The notes below the pieces were generated by a model. That model was not told the DNA's origin. It did no database searches and was given only the letters and a program-made list of their open reading frames with translations. Positions 13,909-20,941 of a stretch of 20,941 nucleotides of DNA are shown one piece after another. Location of the stretch: assembly GCA_007124415.1 (NCBI GenBank), contig SLFE01000138.1, positions 1 to 20,941 on the forward strand. Direction: 5' to 3'. A program made the position numbers and the translations under genes. This DNA comes from Waddliaceae bacterium. Lineage in GTDB: Bacteria; Chlamydiota; Chlamydiia; Chlamydiales; SLFE01. Within the stretch, counting starts at the first letter, position 1; every line of letters starts with the position of its first letter.

Positions 13909-14824
13909 AGAAATAAAAGAAAAAGCCTTATCCCTTGGATTTGACGATGCCGGCATCACCCCTGCCATCATCCCCGATGAAGATATTCGCGCCTATCAAA
14001 GATGGCTGGCGGCAAACAAGCACGCCAACCTCGCTTACATGGAAAATCAGATCCGCTGCAACCCGGAAAATCTTCTTCCCGGGGCCAAAACCGCCATCAT
14101 TTTCGTCACATACTATAAGCAGCCCAGCTCCGGATTTAAACCCGGCAGGGGCCTCATCGCCTCATACGCTCGCGGCAGGGACTACCACAATGTCCATCGA
14201 AAACGGCTCAAGCATTTTATTCGATGGCTTGAAGAAAAAACCGGCCAAAAAAATATCGCCAAAGGATTCAGCGATTCGGCGCCTATTCTGGAACGCGCTC
14301 TAGCCGTGCAGGCGGGACTTGGATGGTTCGGAAAGAACACCCTCCTCATCCACCGCCAATTCGGAACATACACTCTCCTTTCCGGCCTGCTTACTACCCT
14401 GGACATACCAGGCGTGAATAAAAAAGAGCGCATGCCTCGATGCGGCAGCTGCACAAGATGTCTTGATGCCTGCCCGACAAAAGCTCTCTCCCCCTACGAG
14501 CTCGATGCCGCAAAGTGCTTATCCTATCACCTGATCGAATCCAAACAGGCGCTTCCGGACAACATCAGTGAAAAAAATCCCGGATATGTTTTCGGATGCG
14601 ACATCTGCCAAGAGGCCTGCCCGCACAATTTCCGCAAATCCCCCTCCCAAGCCGAAGAATTCCGGCCCGATCAGGGAATAGGACCCTATCTCGACCTCTC
14701 GCTGCTAGAAGACATTGAAGCCAAGCCTGAAAAACTATTTGGCACTCCTTTAAACAGAAGGGGCGTGCCTGGACTCAAACATTCTATGAAAAAAATTCTG
14801 GGAAAGGATAGACTGCAATCATGA
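13898..14824 (+). CDS. queG: Epoxyqueuosine reductase QueG, short form
   Basis: QueG is a cobalamin- and Fe-S-dependent enzyme that reduces epoxyqueuosine to queuosine at the wobble base of Asp, Asn, His and Tyr tRNAs. The 308-residue protein carries the conserved SDSAPILERALAVQAGLGWF segment with its catalytic-region Asp near residue 126. Two 4Fe-4S clusters are indicated: Cys182, 185, 188, 192 (CGSCTRCLDACP), and Cys234, 237, 241 (CDICQEACPHN) with Cys207. It is about 70 residues shorter than E. coli QueG (379) and stops soon after RRGVPGLKHSMKKIL, so the C-terminal extension is absent. It overlaps yitT by 11 bases and the LOG gene by four (ATGA). Confidence 0.93.
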   Translation: MSPEEIKEKALSLGFDDAGITPAIIPDEDIRAYQRWLAANKHANLAYMENQIRCNPENLLPGAKTAIIFVTYYKQPSSGFKPGRGLIASYARGRDYHNVHRKRLKHFIRWLEEKTGQKNIAKGFSDSAPILERALAVQAGLGWFGKNTLLIHRQFGTYTLLSGLLTTLDIPGVNKKERMPRCGSCTRCLDACPTKALSPYELDAAKCLSYHLIESKQALPDNISEKNPGYVFGCDICQEACPHNFRKSPSQAEEFRPDQGIGPYLDLSLLEDIEAKPEKLFGTPLNRRGVPGLKHSMKKILGKDRLQS

Positions 14825-15486
14825 CAGACGAAGACTTCCCAACCACCGACGCCTGGCGGGTTTTTCGCATTGTGTCGGAGTTCGTTGACGGATTCGAGAC
14901 CATGATGCGCATTGGTCCTTCAGTGTCGATTTTCGGTTCTGCCCGATTTCTCCCTGAAAATCCTTACTACCAGCTTGCAATCGAAGCTGCCGAGCAGATA
15001 ACCAAAAGAGGATTTTCCATAATCACGGGCGGCGGTCCCGGAATCATGGAGGCTGCCAACAAGGGCGCGCAGCAAGCCAAGGGCAATTCATGCGGACTTG
15101 TCATCGACCTTCCCTTCGAGGCTAAGCCCAATGCCTTTATCGATGAAAAGTACAGACTGAGCTTTCGCTATTTCTTTGTCCGCAAGGTGATGTTTGTTCG
15201 CTACGCTCAAGGATATGTTTTTCTTCCAGGAGGCTTCGGCACAGCCGATGAGTTGTTCGAGGCTCTGACGCTTATCCAGACAAAAAAGATCACACCTTTC
15301 CCCATTTATCTCATGGGCAGCGAGTATTGGGAGGGGCTGATTTCTTGGCTAACGGACACTCTTATAAAGCAAGGCTCCATCAGCCCCGAAGATATGAACC
15401 TGATAACGATCACCGACGATCCTGAAGTCGTAGCCAACGGCATTGAGCGGCACTACCAGCGGCATAGAGCGGAAATGAATTTTTAG
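14821..15486 (+). CDS. LOG family protein (TIGR00730-type Rossmann fold)
   Basis: The 221-residue protein has the family signatures GGGPGIMEAANKGA (from residue 70) and PGGFGTADELFEALTLIQT (from residue 136), which bind nucleotide and hold the catalytic Arg/Glu pair. Relatives hydrolyse N6-modified AMP or other nucleoside 5'-monophosphates to base plus ribose 5-phosphate; the true bacterial substrate is often unknown. It is last in the yitT-queG-LOG operon, its ATG overlapping the queG stop (ATGA), and it ends seven bases before a strong terminator. Confidence 0.9.
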   Translation: MTDEDFPTTDAWRVFRIVSEFVDGFETMMRIGPSVSIFGSARFLPENPYYQLAIEAAEQITKRGFSIITGGGPGIMEAANKGAQQAKGNSCGLVIDLPFEAKPNAFIDEKYRLSFRYFFVRKVMFVRYAQGYVFLPGGFGTADELFEALTLIQTKKITPFPIYLMGSEYWEGLISWLTDTLIKQGSISPEDMNLITITDDPEVVANGIERHYQRHRAEMNF

Positions 15487-15492
15487 CAAGGC

Positions 15493-15518
15493 AGCCGGGA
15501 CTTAAACCCCGGCTTTTT
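15493..15518 (+). terminator. Rho-independent terminator of the yitT-queG-LOG operon
   Basis: A 7-bp stem (AGCCGGG/CCCGGCT, 8-base loop) is followed by a T run (15514-15518). It also ends four bases before the stop codon of the convergent gene at 15523, so its stem may serve both directions; there is no T run for the minus strand. Confidence 0.85.
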
Positions 15519-15522
15519 GTTA

Positions 15523-16080
15523 TTAGCGTCTGCCCGGGGTGACTCTGCTCCCCCTACCGAATGAAACCTGACGCACTCTTTGAGGATGCGCTCTTTCTCT
15601 GCGAGACTCATCGCCCCTCCTCTGTAAATTGACTTGAGTCCGCACCGGCCTCTGACCAAACTTAGCCGGCGAATCGCCAAAGGGCGGGGGAAAAGCAACA
15701 CCGCGCCTGCGATTCAATGCCAATCCGTTATTACAATAAGACCTCGGACTTCTATCTCTGCGATGAGGCCATGGCCTTGTTCTGCGATAACCGAATGATG
15801 GAAACCAATCATACACAGACCTGTATTCAAAAACAGGAGAAAAAAATACAGGCCTTCTGGCCCCAATGTAAAACAGAGGCGTCAACAAAACTCCTGTCAC
15901 GGCGACGCCGATTACGAGACTCTCTAGCGGCAGAGTGGTCAGGCATGCTAGAGCAACCCCTGTCGCCAAAGCCGCAAGAGCGACTTTGGCTATAGTATCC
16001 ATCACCCTCGATGCACGAGTAGGCACTTGATTATGCGAGGCATGTGGAACATGTGTTTGATAATTTGAATTGATAGCCAT
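15523..16080 (-). CDS. Unrecognised protein with double hydrophobic hairpin and Arg-rich tail, Inc-like candidate
   Basis: I do not recognise this 185-residue protein by family. After a polar N-terminus of about 29 residues come two adjacent hydrophobic stretches (near 30-49 and 54-74), separated only by LPLES. This bilobed layout is the hallmark of chlamydial inclusion-membrane (Inc) proteins. The remaining ~110 residues are strikingly arginine-rich, about 26 Arg against one Lys and seven acidic residues, with many Pro and Gly, so the tail is very basic. The ATG at 16080 is preceded by AGGAGG at ideal spacing; an upstream in-frame extension to 16167 is less likely. It lies 13 bases after an exported-protein gene and is probably in its operon. 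The function and Inc identity are inference. Confidence 0.7.
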   Translation of the reverse strand: MAINSNYQTHVPHASHNQVPTRASRVMDTIAKVALAALATGVALACLTTLPLESLVIGVAVTGVLLTPLFYIGARRPVFFSPVFEYRSVYDWFPSFGYRRTRPWPHRRDRSPRSYCNNGLALNRRRGVAFPPPFGDSPAKFGQRPVRTQVNLQRRGDESRRERAHPQRVRQVSFGRGSRVTPGRR

Positions 16081-16093
16081 TTTTACCTCCTGG

Positions 16094-16834
16094 TTAATAG
16101 CTAAGTTGGGCTGCGACCCACTCGTCAAGACCGAGGTCGTAGGCATCGATTCCGACGTTGATGACAATAAAGGGATAAGTCAGGCAGTCCCACCCGCTGT
16201 TGATGCCGATGATAACCGTATCATTTTCCATCCATCGCTGCATAATGGTATCGTCGATCCAGGCAACATTCCACCACGTACCGTCGTTGAGAAGAATGCG
16301 ATCGGAAAAACGGTCGATAGCCACAATGTAGCGGGTATACGCACCGTTGTAATAAGGTTTAGACACCCTATTGGCGTAAATGACAGTCCCCCTGGACTCA
16401 TTTATAATCATGTAATCGTAAATACTGAGCAGTTTATCTGATTGGGTCACATAAACAATATCTCCTTTCCACCAATATGAAACTTCAAATTGGTCGCTGA
16501 AAGAAATCTGCCATTTCGACCCGTCTTCAAAAGAAACCCAGTCTCCGAGAATGCCGACATTGCCCACCCAGTGGGAAGCTTCGGAGTAAAGGGCGTAAAC
16601 TTTTAAATCTGATGAAACCGCCTGATTGATTTTGAAGTTGTTCACATCAAGCTTGGAAAGATCTACAGGATTTTCCTGATTCATCTGCATCCATTTTTCC
16701 TTGATTTTCCCTCTCTTTGCCAAAGACAGAGAACGGCACTCGGTTTCGGCAGTTTTTGGCTGCCTTTCTTCCGCAGCTATCGGTCCGGACACTGCGAGTG
16801 CTGAGCTAATGACGATAAAAATCCAATTTTTCAT
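16094..16834 (-). CDS. Unrecognised exported protein with two DGS-W repeats
   Basis: This 246-residue protein is unrecognised by family. A signal peptide is clear (NWIFIVISSALAVSG, cleavage likely after about residue 21). The mature part appears to hold two copies of a ~55-residue unit. Copy 1 covers about residues 94-147 and copy 2 about 173-226. Each has a hydrophobic strand leading into DG[ST]xW (Asp104 and Asp184), a Trp 17-18 residues on (W121/122, W201), a GD or ND pair followed by a hydrophobic strand, and an IIN or VIN near +41. The pattern suggests small beta-rich, SH3-like modules. GGAG precedes the ATG at 16834. It is 19 bases after its apparent paralogue and 13 bases before the Inc-like gene. 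Confidence 0.75.
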   Translation of the reverse strand: MKNWIFIVISSALAVSGPIAAEERQPKTAETECRSLSLAKRGKIKEKWMQMNQENPVDLSKLDVNNFKINQAVSSDLKVYALYSEASHWVGNVGILGDWVSFEDGSKWQISFSDQFEVSYWWKGDIVYVTQSDKLLSIYDYMIINESRGTVIYANRVSKPYYNGAYTRYIVAIDRFSDRILLNDGTWWNVAWIDDTIMQRWMENDTVIIGINSGWDCLTYPFIVINVGIDAYDLGLDEWVAAQLSY

Positions 16835-16853
16835 ATTTTCTCCATTTTAAGGT

Positions 16854-17570
16854 TTATAGACCGGCACTTGCGCGGACGTTCGTTAACTTGTTCACATTAA
16901 TTAAAAGATAAGGGTTTGACGAGGCATTCCACCGTGTGTTGCGCCCGACAATTACATAATCATCGCATTGCCAGCCCTCCAAAACGCCTTTGTCCCATCC
17001 CGACATATTAAACGCTATGTAGACACCTTGAAAGTCCATAAGTTCGACAATTCCGGAATAGTAGTCGATATTCCAGATATAAAAACATAATTTTTTATAA
17101 GGCCCATCGGCAATATTCACTAAGGCGCTCTCCCCTGTCATTCGATTCACGATGCGGTATTTATAATCCTTTCCGAATATCCAATTGTTATTCGATGTCA
17201 GATACACTTCCGCAGGCGCGCCATCGGAATAATAATCGGACCAGTGTTGAATTTTTCTGCCATCGGAGGGTTTTGTCACCCAACTCGATCCGTCGACAAG
17301 AGTAATAAGGCTCCCCTCGTAGCTCACAGAATCGAGATACTGCAAAGAGTAGTCATAATAAAGGTAGTTGCACGCCTTGGCGACAATTTCTTCATTTTCA
17401 TATTCCGACTCTCTTTCGCGCTCCTCTTCGATTTCCAAAAATCTTTCTGCAGACACACACTCGGATCCAACGCTCGCCCGAATCTTCTCCACTGACAAGC
17501 CTTCGCCAAAAGCCGGAGCGGCAAGCAAAGTCACTCCCATTGCGAAGAGTCCAATCATTTTTCTTTTCAT
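16854..17570 (-). CDS. Unrecognised exported protein, paralogue of the next gene
   Basis: This 238-residue protein is unrecognised by family. It has a signal peptide (MIGLFAMGVTLLAAPAFG, cleavage near residue 22). A highly charged Glu/Arg segment lies near residues 44-61 (LEIEEERERESEYENEE). Two repeat units follow. The first is near residues 81-142, with DGSSW at 93-97, Trp110 and IVN at 140-142, and carries an insert. The second is near 168-226, with Trp200, DD at 203-204 and LLINV near 222-226, and lacks the exact DGSxW. The closing strand segments (DDYVIVGRNTRW, then LLINVN) mirror those of the downstream gene (NDTVIIGINSGW, then IVINVG), suggesting gene duplication. I chose the ATG at 17570 (GGAG six bases upstream) over a GTG one codon earlier. 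Confidence 0.72.
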   Translation of the reverse strand: MKRKMIGLFAMGVTLLAAPAFGEGLSVEKIRASVGSECVSAERFLEIEEERERESEYENEEIVAKACNYLYYDYSLQYLDSVSYEGSLITLVDGSSWVTKPSDGRKIQHWSDYYSDGAPAEVYLTSNNNWIFGKDYKYRIVNRMTGESALVNIADGPYKKLCFYIWNIDYYSGIVELMDFQGVYIAFNMSGWDKGVLEGWQCDDYVIVGRNTRWNASSNPYLLINVNKLTNVRASAGL

Positions 17571-17673
17571 CACAGTCTCCTTATTTGTGATTTCATTATT
17601 AGCTTCAGTAAGCTCACAAGATTACAAAAACGTGTTAAGAATTTTTAAAGGAAAAATTAATCTTACATAAAAT

Positions 17674-19035
17674 TTAAATCAGATCGAACTTGCAGCCGCC
17701 ATCAGACAAAGTGTCGACGTAGTTGATAGAGTAGTCGCCCGAAAGAAACTTTTGATCTTCAAGCATATAGAGGTGAAAGGGAATGGTTGTTTTAATCCCC
17801 CCGATATGAAACTCCCTCAAAGCTCTTTTCGCATGATGGATAGCCTCATTGCGATCTTTTCCTTTAACGATCAGCTTGGCTATCATCGGATCATAATAGG
17901 GAGGAATGAAATACCCTGTATAACAGGCGCTGTCGACACGAACATGCGGTCCGCCGGGCGGCAGGTAATATTCAAGCCTTCCCGGAGATGGAGTGAAATT
18001 TGTCCTGGGATCTTCGGCATTGACCCTGAATTCGAAAACGTGCCCTTTAAATTCCACATCTTTTTGACGAAGCGTAAGCTTCTCCCCCCTAGCCGCCCGT
18101 ATCTGCTCTTTAATGAGATCAACCCCTGTCAACTCTTCGGTTACCGTATGTTCTACCTGAATTCTTGTGTTGACCTCCATGAAGTAAAAGTTTTGGTTCT
18201 CGTCGACCAAAAACTCTACTGTTCCCGCGGAGTGGTACTTGGCAGCCTGCATCACCCAGACAGCGGCTTTGCCGATCTTTTTGCGCAACTTGTGATTTAA
18301 AACGGGACTGGGCGCCTCTTCGATCAATTTTTGCCTGCGCCGCTGTATGCTGCAATCCCTCTCTCCTAGATGGATTGTATTTCCGTGCTTGTCAGCTAAA
18401 ATCTGAACCTCGACATGGCGGGGATTGACTATCATTTTCTCAAGATAAATTTCAGGGTTGCCAAAACTCACTTCCGCCTCGGCGCGCGCGGCGGCAAACT
18501 GTTTAGGGAACTGCCCCGGATCCATCGCTACACGGATGCCGCGCCCCCCACCCCCGGCCGATGCCTTGATGAAGAGCGGAAAACCTATTTTCTCCGCTTC
18601 GCTTACCGCTTCTTTAATATTTTTGACTGTTCCGTTCGTTCCGGGAATCACCGGACACCCTGCTTTTCTTGCAATTGACTTGGCCTTAGCTTTGTCCCCT
18701 AAAAGAGATATGGTTTCAGGAGAGGGACCGATAAAATTCAAACCGCAGCTTTCGCATATCGAAGCGAAATTAGCGTTCTCGGCTAAAAATCCGTAGCCCG
18801 GATGGATAGCGTCGGCGCCGGTGATCTCGCAGGCGGAAAGGATGTTGGGTATGCGCAGATAAGATTTATGGGACGGAGGCTCGCCAATGCAAATGGCCTC
18901 GTCGGCATGAAGCACATGGAGCGCTTCGGTATCCGCTTCGGAATAAACGGCAACCGTTTGAATCCCCAGATCTTGGCAGGCCCTGATGACCCGAACCGCA
19001 ATCTCTCCGCGATTAGCTATTAAAACTTTTTGCAT
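17674..19035 (-). CDS. accC: Biotin carboxylase subunit of acetyl-CoA carboxylase
   Basis: AccC carboxylates biotin on AccB using ATP and bicarbonate, the first half of malonyl-CoA synthesis. The 453-residue protein matches E. coli AccC (449) in length and has the N-terminal NRGEIAVRVIRAC, the ATP-grasp glycine loop KASAGGGGRGIRV, HVEVQILADKHGN, and the catalytic segment MEVNTRIQVEHTVTEELTGV. In the last of these Thr stands where E. coli has Pro, a minor change. Its ATG lies six bases after the accB stop with no clear ribosome-binding site, so translational coupling is likely. About 100 bases separate its end from the exported-protein cluster. Confidence 0.97.
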   Translation of the reverse strand: MQKVLIANRGEIAVRVIRACQDLGIQTVAVYSEADTEALHVLHADEAICIGEPPSHKSYLRIPNILSACEITGADAIHPGYGFLAENANFASICESCGLNFIGPSPETISLLGDKAKAKSIARKAGCPVIPGTNGTVKNIKEAVSEAEKIGFPLFIKASAGGGGRGIRVAMDPGQFPKQFAAARAEAEVSFGNPEIYLEKMIVNPRHVEVQILADKHGNTIHLGERDCSIQRRRQKLIEEAPSPVLNHKLRKKIGKAAVWVMQAAKYHSAGTVEFLVDENQNFYFMEVNTRIQVEHTVTEELTGVDLIKEQIRAARGEKLTLRQKDVEFKGHVFEFRVNAEDPRTNFTPSPGRLEYYLPPGGPHVRVDSACYTGYFIPPYYDPMIAKLIVKGKDRNEAIHHAKRALREFHIGGIKTTIPFHLYMLEDQKFLSGDYSINYVDTLSDGGCKFDLI

Positions 19036-19041
19036 ATGGAC

Positions 19042-19515
19042 TCATGAGATTTCGAACAGTTTCGTTCCGAATTCGACCGGGTGGCCGTTTTCAACAAGTA
19101 TTTTCTTCACTGTCCCGGTTGCGTCCGACTTGACCTCATTCATGACCTTCATTGCTTCAATGATGCAAATCACGTCGCCTTCGGCCACTTTGTCCCCGAC
19201 TTCGACAAAAGGAGCGTCATCAGGCGAAGGAGCGCGGTAAAATGTCCCGACCATCGGGGATGTCGCAAAGGTTACGCTCAAGTCTTCACCGGGCCCCGCT
19301 TCCTCAAGATTCCCTTTTGAAGGAGAAGCATGGACTCGGTGCTGCTCAAGCTCCGATTTCATGGGATTGTCGCCCAAATATTCGACCTCGGTGGCCGGCC
19401 TCCCTTTCCCTTGCCGCTCCAACTCAATTTCAAATTCACCCTGTTTGATGGCAAGGCGGCTGGTTCCTGTCCTGCCCATCAAATTCATCAGCTCTTTGAT
19501 TTGCTTTAAATCCAC
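19042..19515 (-). CDS. accB: Biotin carboxyl carrier protein of acetyl-CoA carboxylase
   Basis: AccB carries the biotin that shuttles carboxylate from AccC to the carboxyltransferase. The 157-residue protein has an N-terminal helix (MDLKQIKELMNLMG), a variable linker, and the C-terminal biotinyl domain with EAMKVMNEV, whose biotinylated lysine is Lys123. The thumb-like segment (FYRAPSPDDAPFVEVGDKV) is present. The start is GTG at 19515, supported by AAGGAG just upstream. It lies nine bases after efp and six before accC. Confidence 0.96.
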   Translation of the reverse strand: MDLKQIKELMNLMGRTGTSRLAIKQGEFEIELERQGKGRPATEVEYLGDNPMKSELEQHRVHASPSKGNLEEAGPGEDLSVTFATSPMVGTFYRAPSPDDAPFVEVGDKVAEGDVICIIEAMKVMNEVKSDATGTVKKILVENGHPVEFGTKLFEIS

Positions 19516-19524
19516 TGAAACTCC

Positions 19525-20082
19525 TTATACACGTTGAATATACTCATCGGTTCGGGTATCGATTTTTATGATATCCCCTGTTTCGATAAAGGAAGGCACT
19601 TCCACTTTCGCTCCCGTCTCTAAGACGGCGACCCTTGTTCCCTGAGTATCATTGGCAGAACCCTTTTCCTCTTCGGTTTTCGAAATCATCAGTTCCAAAA
19701 ACTGTGGGAGATCGACGGTAAATATGGTGCTGCCGTAAAATGAGGCCGTCACCTCGACGCCCTCTTTAAGGTAATTCGATTTAGCCTCGATTACCTGGTG
19801 AGGAACGAGCACATGCTCGAGGTTCTCTATGTCCAAAAAAAGGTAGTCCTTACCTTCCAAGTACAGATATTCAAGCTGTCTTTGCGCCAAATTCACTTCT
19901 TTAATGGTCTGATCAAGTTTGAAGTTTTTCTCAATGACCTTATTGGAGTCGAGATCTTTCAGTTTTGTCTTGATAAAGGGTGCTCCTTTCGGAACGGTCA
20001 CCTTCATGCATGATTCAACGCGGTAAAGCTTGTTTTTGATCGAAATGATCATTCCCGGCTGCAAATGATTACTGATTGCCAT
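19525..20082 (-). CDS. efp: Elongation factor P, acc-linked copy
   Basis: EF-P relieves ribosome stalling at proline-rich sequences. The 185-residue protein has the three expected domains: an N-terminal KOW-like domain with the loop VPKGAPF, where Lys32 aligns with the modified lysine of E. coli EF-P, and a C-terminal end VEVPSFIETGDIIKIDTRTDEYIQR. Its sequence resembles the chlamydial efp found beside rpe and accB; chlamydiae also carry a second efp elsewhere. The ATG at 20082 has GAGG five bases upstream and lies within the 3' end of rpe, a 14-base overlap. Confidence 0.95.
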   Translation of the reverse strand: MAISNHLQPGMIISIKNKLYRVESCMKVTVPKGAPFIKTKLKDLDSNKVIEKNFKLDQTIKEVNLAQRQLEYLYLEGKDYLFLDIENLEHVLVPHQVIEAKSNYLKEGVEVTASFYGSTIFTVDLPQFLELMISKTEEEKGSANDTQGTRVAVLETGAKVEVPSFIETGDIIKIDTRTDEYIQRV

Positions 20083-20746
20083 AGTCACCTCTAAGCGATT
20101 TTACAGCTGCTTTCATCCCTTCGGGAGCAGTGAAACAATAGGTCCCCGCCACGATGTCGTTTGCGCCGGCCTCCAAACAAAGTTTTGCCGTTTTGTCTGT
20201 AATACCGCCGTCCACCTGAATGTCGACATCGAGATTCTGCTTGTCGCAAATTTCTTTTGTTAATCGAATTTTTTCCAGAACTTCTTTGATAAACCCCTGT
20301 CCGCCGAATCCCGGGTGGACAGTCATCAGGAGGACTTTGTCGCAAAGAGGGAGAAACTGCGGAACCATGGACTCCGAGGTCTCCGGACAAAAAGCCAGTC
20401 CTGCGCTGATATTGCATTTTTTTATAAAATTAATCGTATCTTCGACATCCTCGGTCGCTTCGAAATGAAACGTAATATTGTCGGCTCCGGCCTCGACAAA
20501 CCGTTGAACATAGTCAAAGGGGCTGTACATCATCAGATGAACATCGAGGAACATGTCGGTTGTTCGATTGATTGCCGCCAGCGCCTTCGGCCCCAAAGTC
20601 AGATTCGGTACAAAATGACCGTCCATGACGTCAAAATGAATCGCGTCGGCTCCCGATTCTTCGATCCTTTTGGCCTCATCGGCCAATTTACCAAAATCAC
20701 CTGCTAAAATTGACGGCGCGATTTTGACTTGCTTCTTCTTAGCCAT
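20069..20746 (-). CDS. rpe: Ribulose-phosphate 3-epimerase
   Basis: Rpe interconverts ribulose 5-phosphate and xylulose 5-phosphate in the pentose phosphate pathway. The 225-residue TIM-barrel protein begins KIAPSILAGDFGKLADE and has the metal-site motif HFDVMDGHFVPN (His37, Asp39), VHLM, MTVHPGFGGQGF and QVDGGIT with the second catalytic aspartate, Asp179. It is first of rpe-efp-accB-accC, the chlamydial order. No ribosome-binding site precedes the ATG at 20746. Instead the short inverted repeat ATTGT/ACAAT lies directly upstream of it. Confidence 0.97.
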   Translation of the reverse strand: MAKKKQVKIAPSILAGDFGKLADEAKRIEESGADAIHFDVMDGHFVPNLTLGPKALAAINRTTDMFLDVHLMMYSPFDYVQRFVEAGADNITFHFEATEDVEDTINFIKKCNISAGLAFCPETSESMVPQFLPLCDKVLLMTVHPGFGGQGFIKEVLEKIRLTKEICDKQNLDVDIQVDGGITDKTAKLCLEAGANDIVAGTYCFTAPEGMKAAVKSLRGDYGNQ

Positions 20747-20775
20747 AATTGTGTAACAATACCCCTGGAGATCAA

Positions 20776-20941
20776 TTAACGGTTAAGATTGCGGGTCATG
20801 GACATAAGCGCCTGATGCGTAGCGCTTGTCAACTGCGTGCTCATCTCCGAAAGCTGGGACAAGTGATTCATCAGCATCTGCATTTCAAACATATCGCCGA
20901 TACTGATCTGATCACCCTGGGTTTTCAGAGTTCTGATTTTA
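20776..20941 (-). CDS. 3' end of a small helical protein, possibly type III secretion-associated
   Basis: Only the last 54 codons are present; the start lies beyond the right edge. The visible C-terminus reads QISIGDMFEMQMLMNHLSQL, then SEMSTQLTSATHQALMSMTR, and ends NLNR. It is a methionine-rich amphipathic helix of the sort seen at the C-terminus of type III secretion rod-like proteins and chlamydial DUF5407-type small proteins. It ends 29 bases upstream of rpe on the same strand. The family guess rests on pattern memory only. Confidence 0.5.
   Translation of the reverse strand, partial: KIRTLKTQGDQISIGDMFEMQMLMNHLSQLSEMSTQLTSATHQALMSMTRNLNR

Noticed and set aside
15717..15995. A 92-codon plus-strand frame opposite the Inc-like gene
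   Set aside because: It is antisense to a gene with an excellent ribosome-binding site and resembles no protein.
1..20941. CRISPR arrays, insertion sequences or prophage
   Set aside because: I see no regularly spaced repeat array, transposase, integrase or phage structural gene.

Overview
The window looks like chromosomal DNA from a member of the Chlamydiota, probably an amoeba-associated or 'environmental' lineage rather than Chlamydia itself. Three things point there. The order infA - tRNA-Thr - tuf - tRNA-Trp - secE - nusG - rplK and the order rpe - efp - accB - accC are both chlamydial gene orders. The enoyl-ACP reductase is of the plant/chlamydial FabI type. One gene encodes a candidate inclusion-membrane (Inc-like) protein. 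The assignment to phylum is inference from recognised families and synteny; I cannot name the species.

Layout. Positions 1-2930 (minus strand) hold the translation/transcription block: infA with a good promoter, tRNA-Thr(GGT), tuf with a hairpin terminator, tRNA-Trp(CCA), secE, nusG and the start of rplK. Positions 2931-5790 hold a structured spacer, a SufE-like gene on the plus strand, a convergent aromatic-amino-acid permease that starts with TTG, and fabI. Positions 5789-12479 hold the most unusual block: three tandem paralogous receptor genes of about 740 codons each, joined by 4-base ATGA stop/start overlaps. Each encodes two membrane segments around a roughly 300-residue sensor region, two HAMP-like segments and a methyl-accepting signalling domain that resembles WspA more than flagellar chemoreceptors. 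No CheA, CheW, CheR, CheB or diguanylate cyclase gene lies in the window.

Positions 12480-12740 are a divergent control region with a perfect DnaA-box match and several short palindromes. Positions 12741-15518 (plus strand) carry tRNA-Val(TAC), tRNA-Asp(GTC) and a compact yitT-queG-LOG operon that ends in a clear rho-independent terminator. Positions 15523-17570 (minus strand) carry a three-gene cluster of unrecognised genes: two related exported proteins, each apparently built from two copies of a ~55-residue unit, and a small protein with a double hydrophobic hairpin and a very arginine-rich tail, which is the Inc-like candidate. Positions 17674-20746 (minus strand) carry rpe-efp-accB-accC, and the window ends inside the 3' end of a gene whose C-terminus resembles chlamydial type III secretion-associated small helical proteins.

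Functionally, most of the window is housekeeping (translation, fatty-acid synthesis, Fe-S and tRNA modification). The two candidates for undescribed biology are the WspA-like receptor trio and the exported-repeat/Inc-like cluster.
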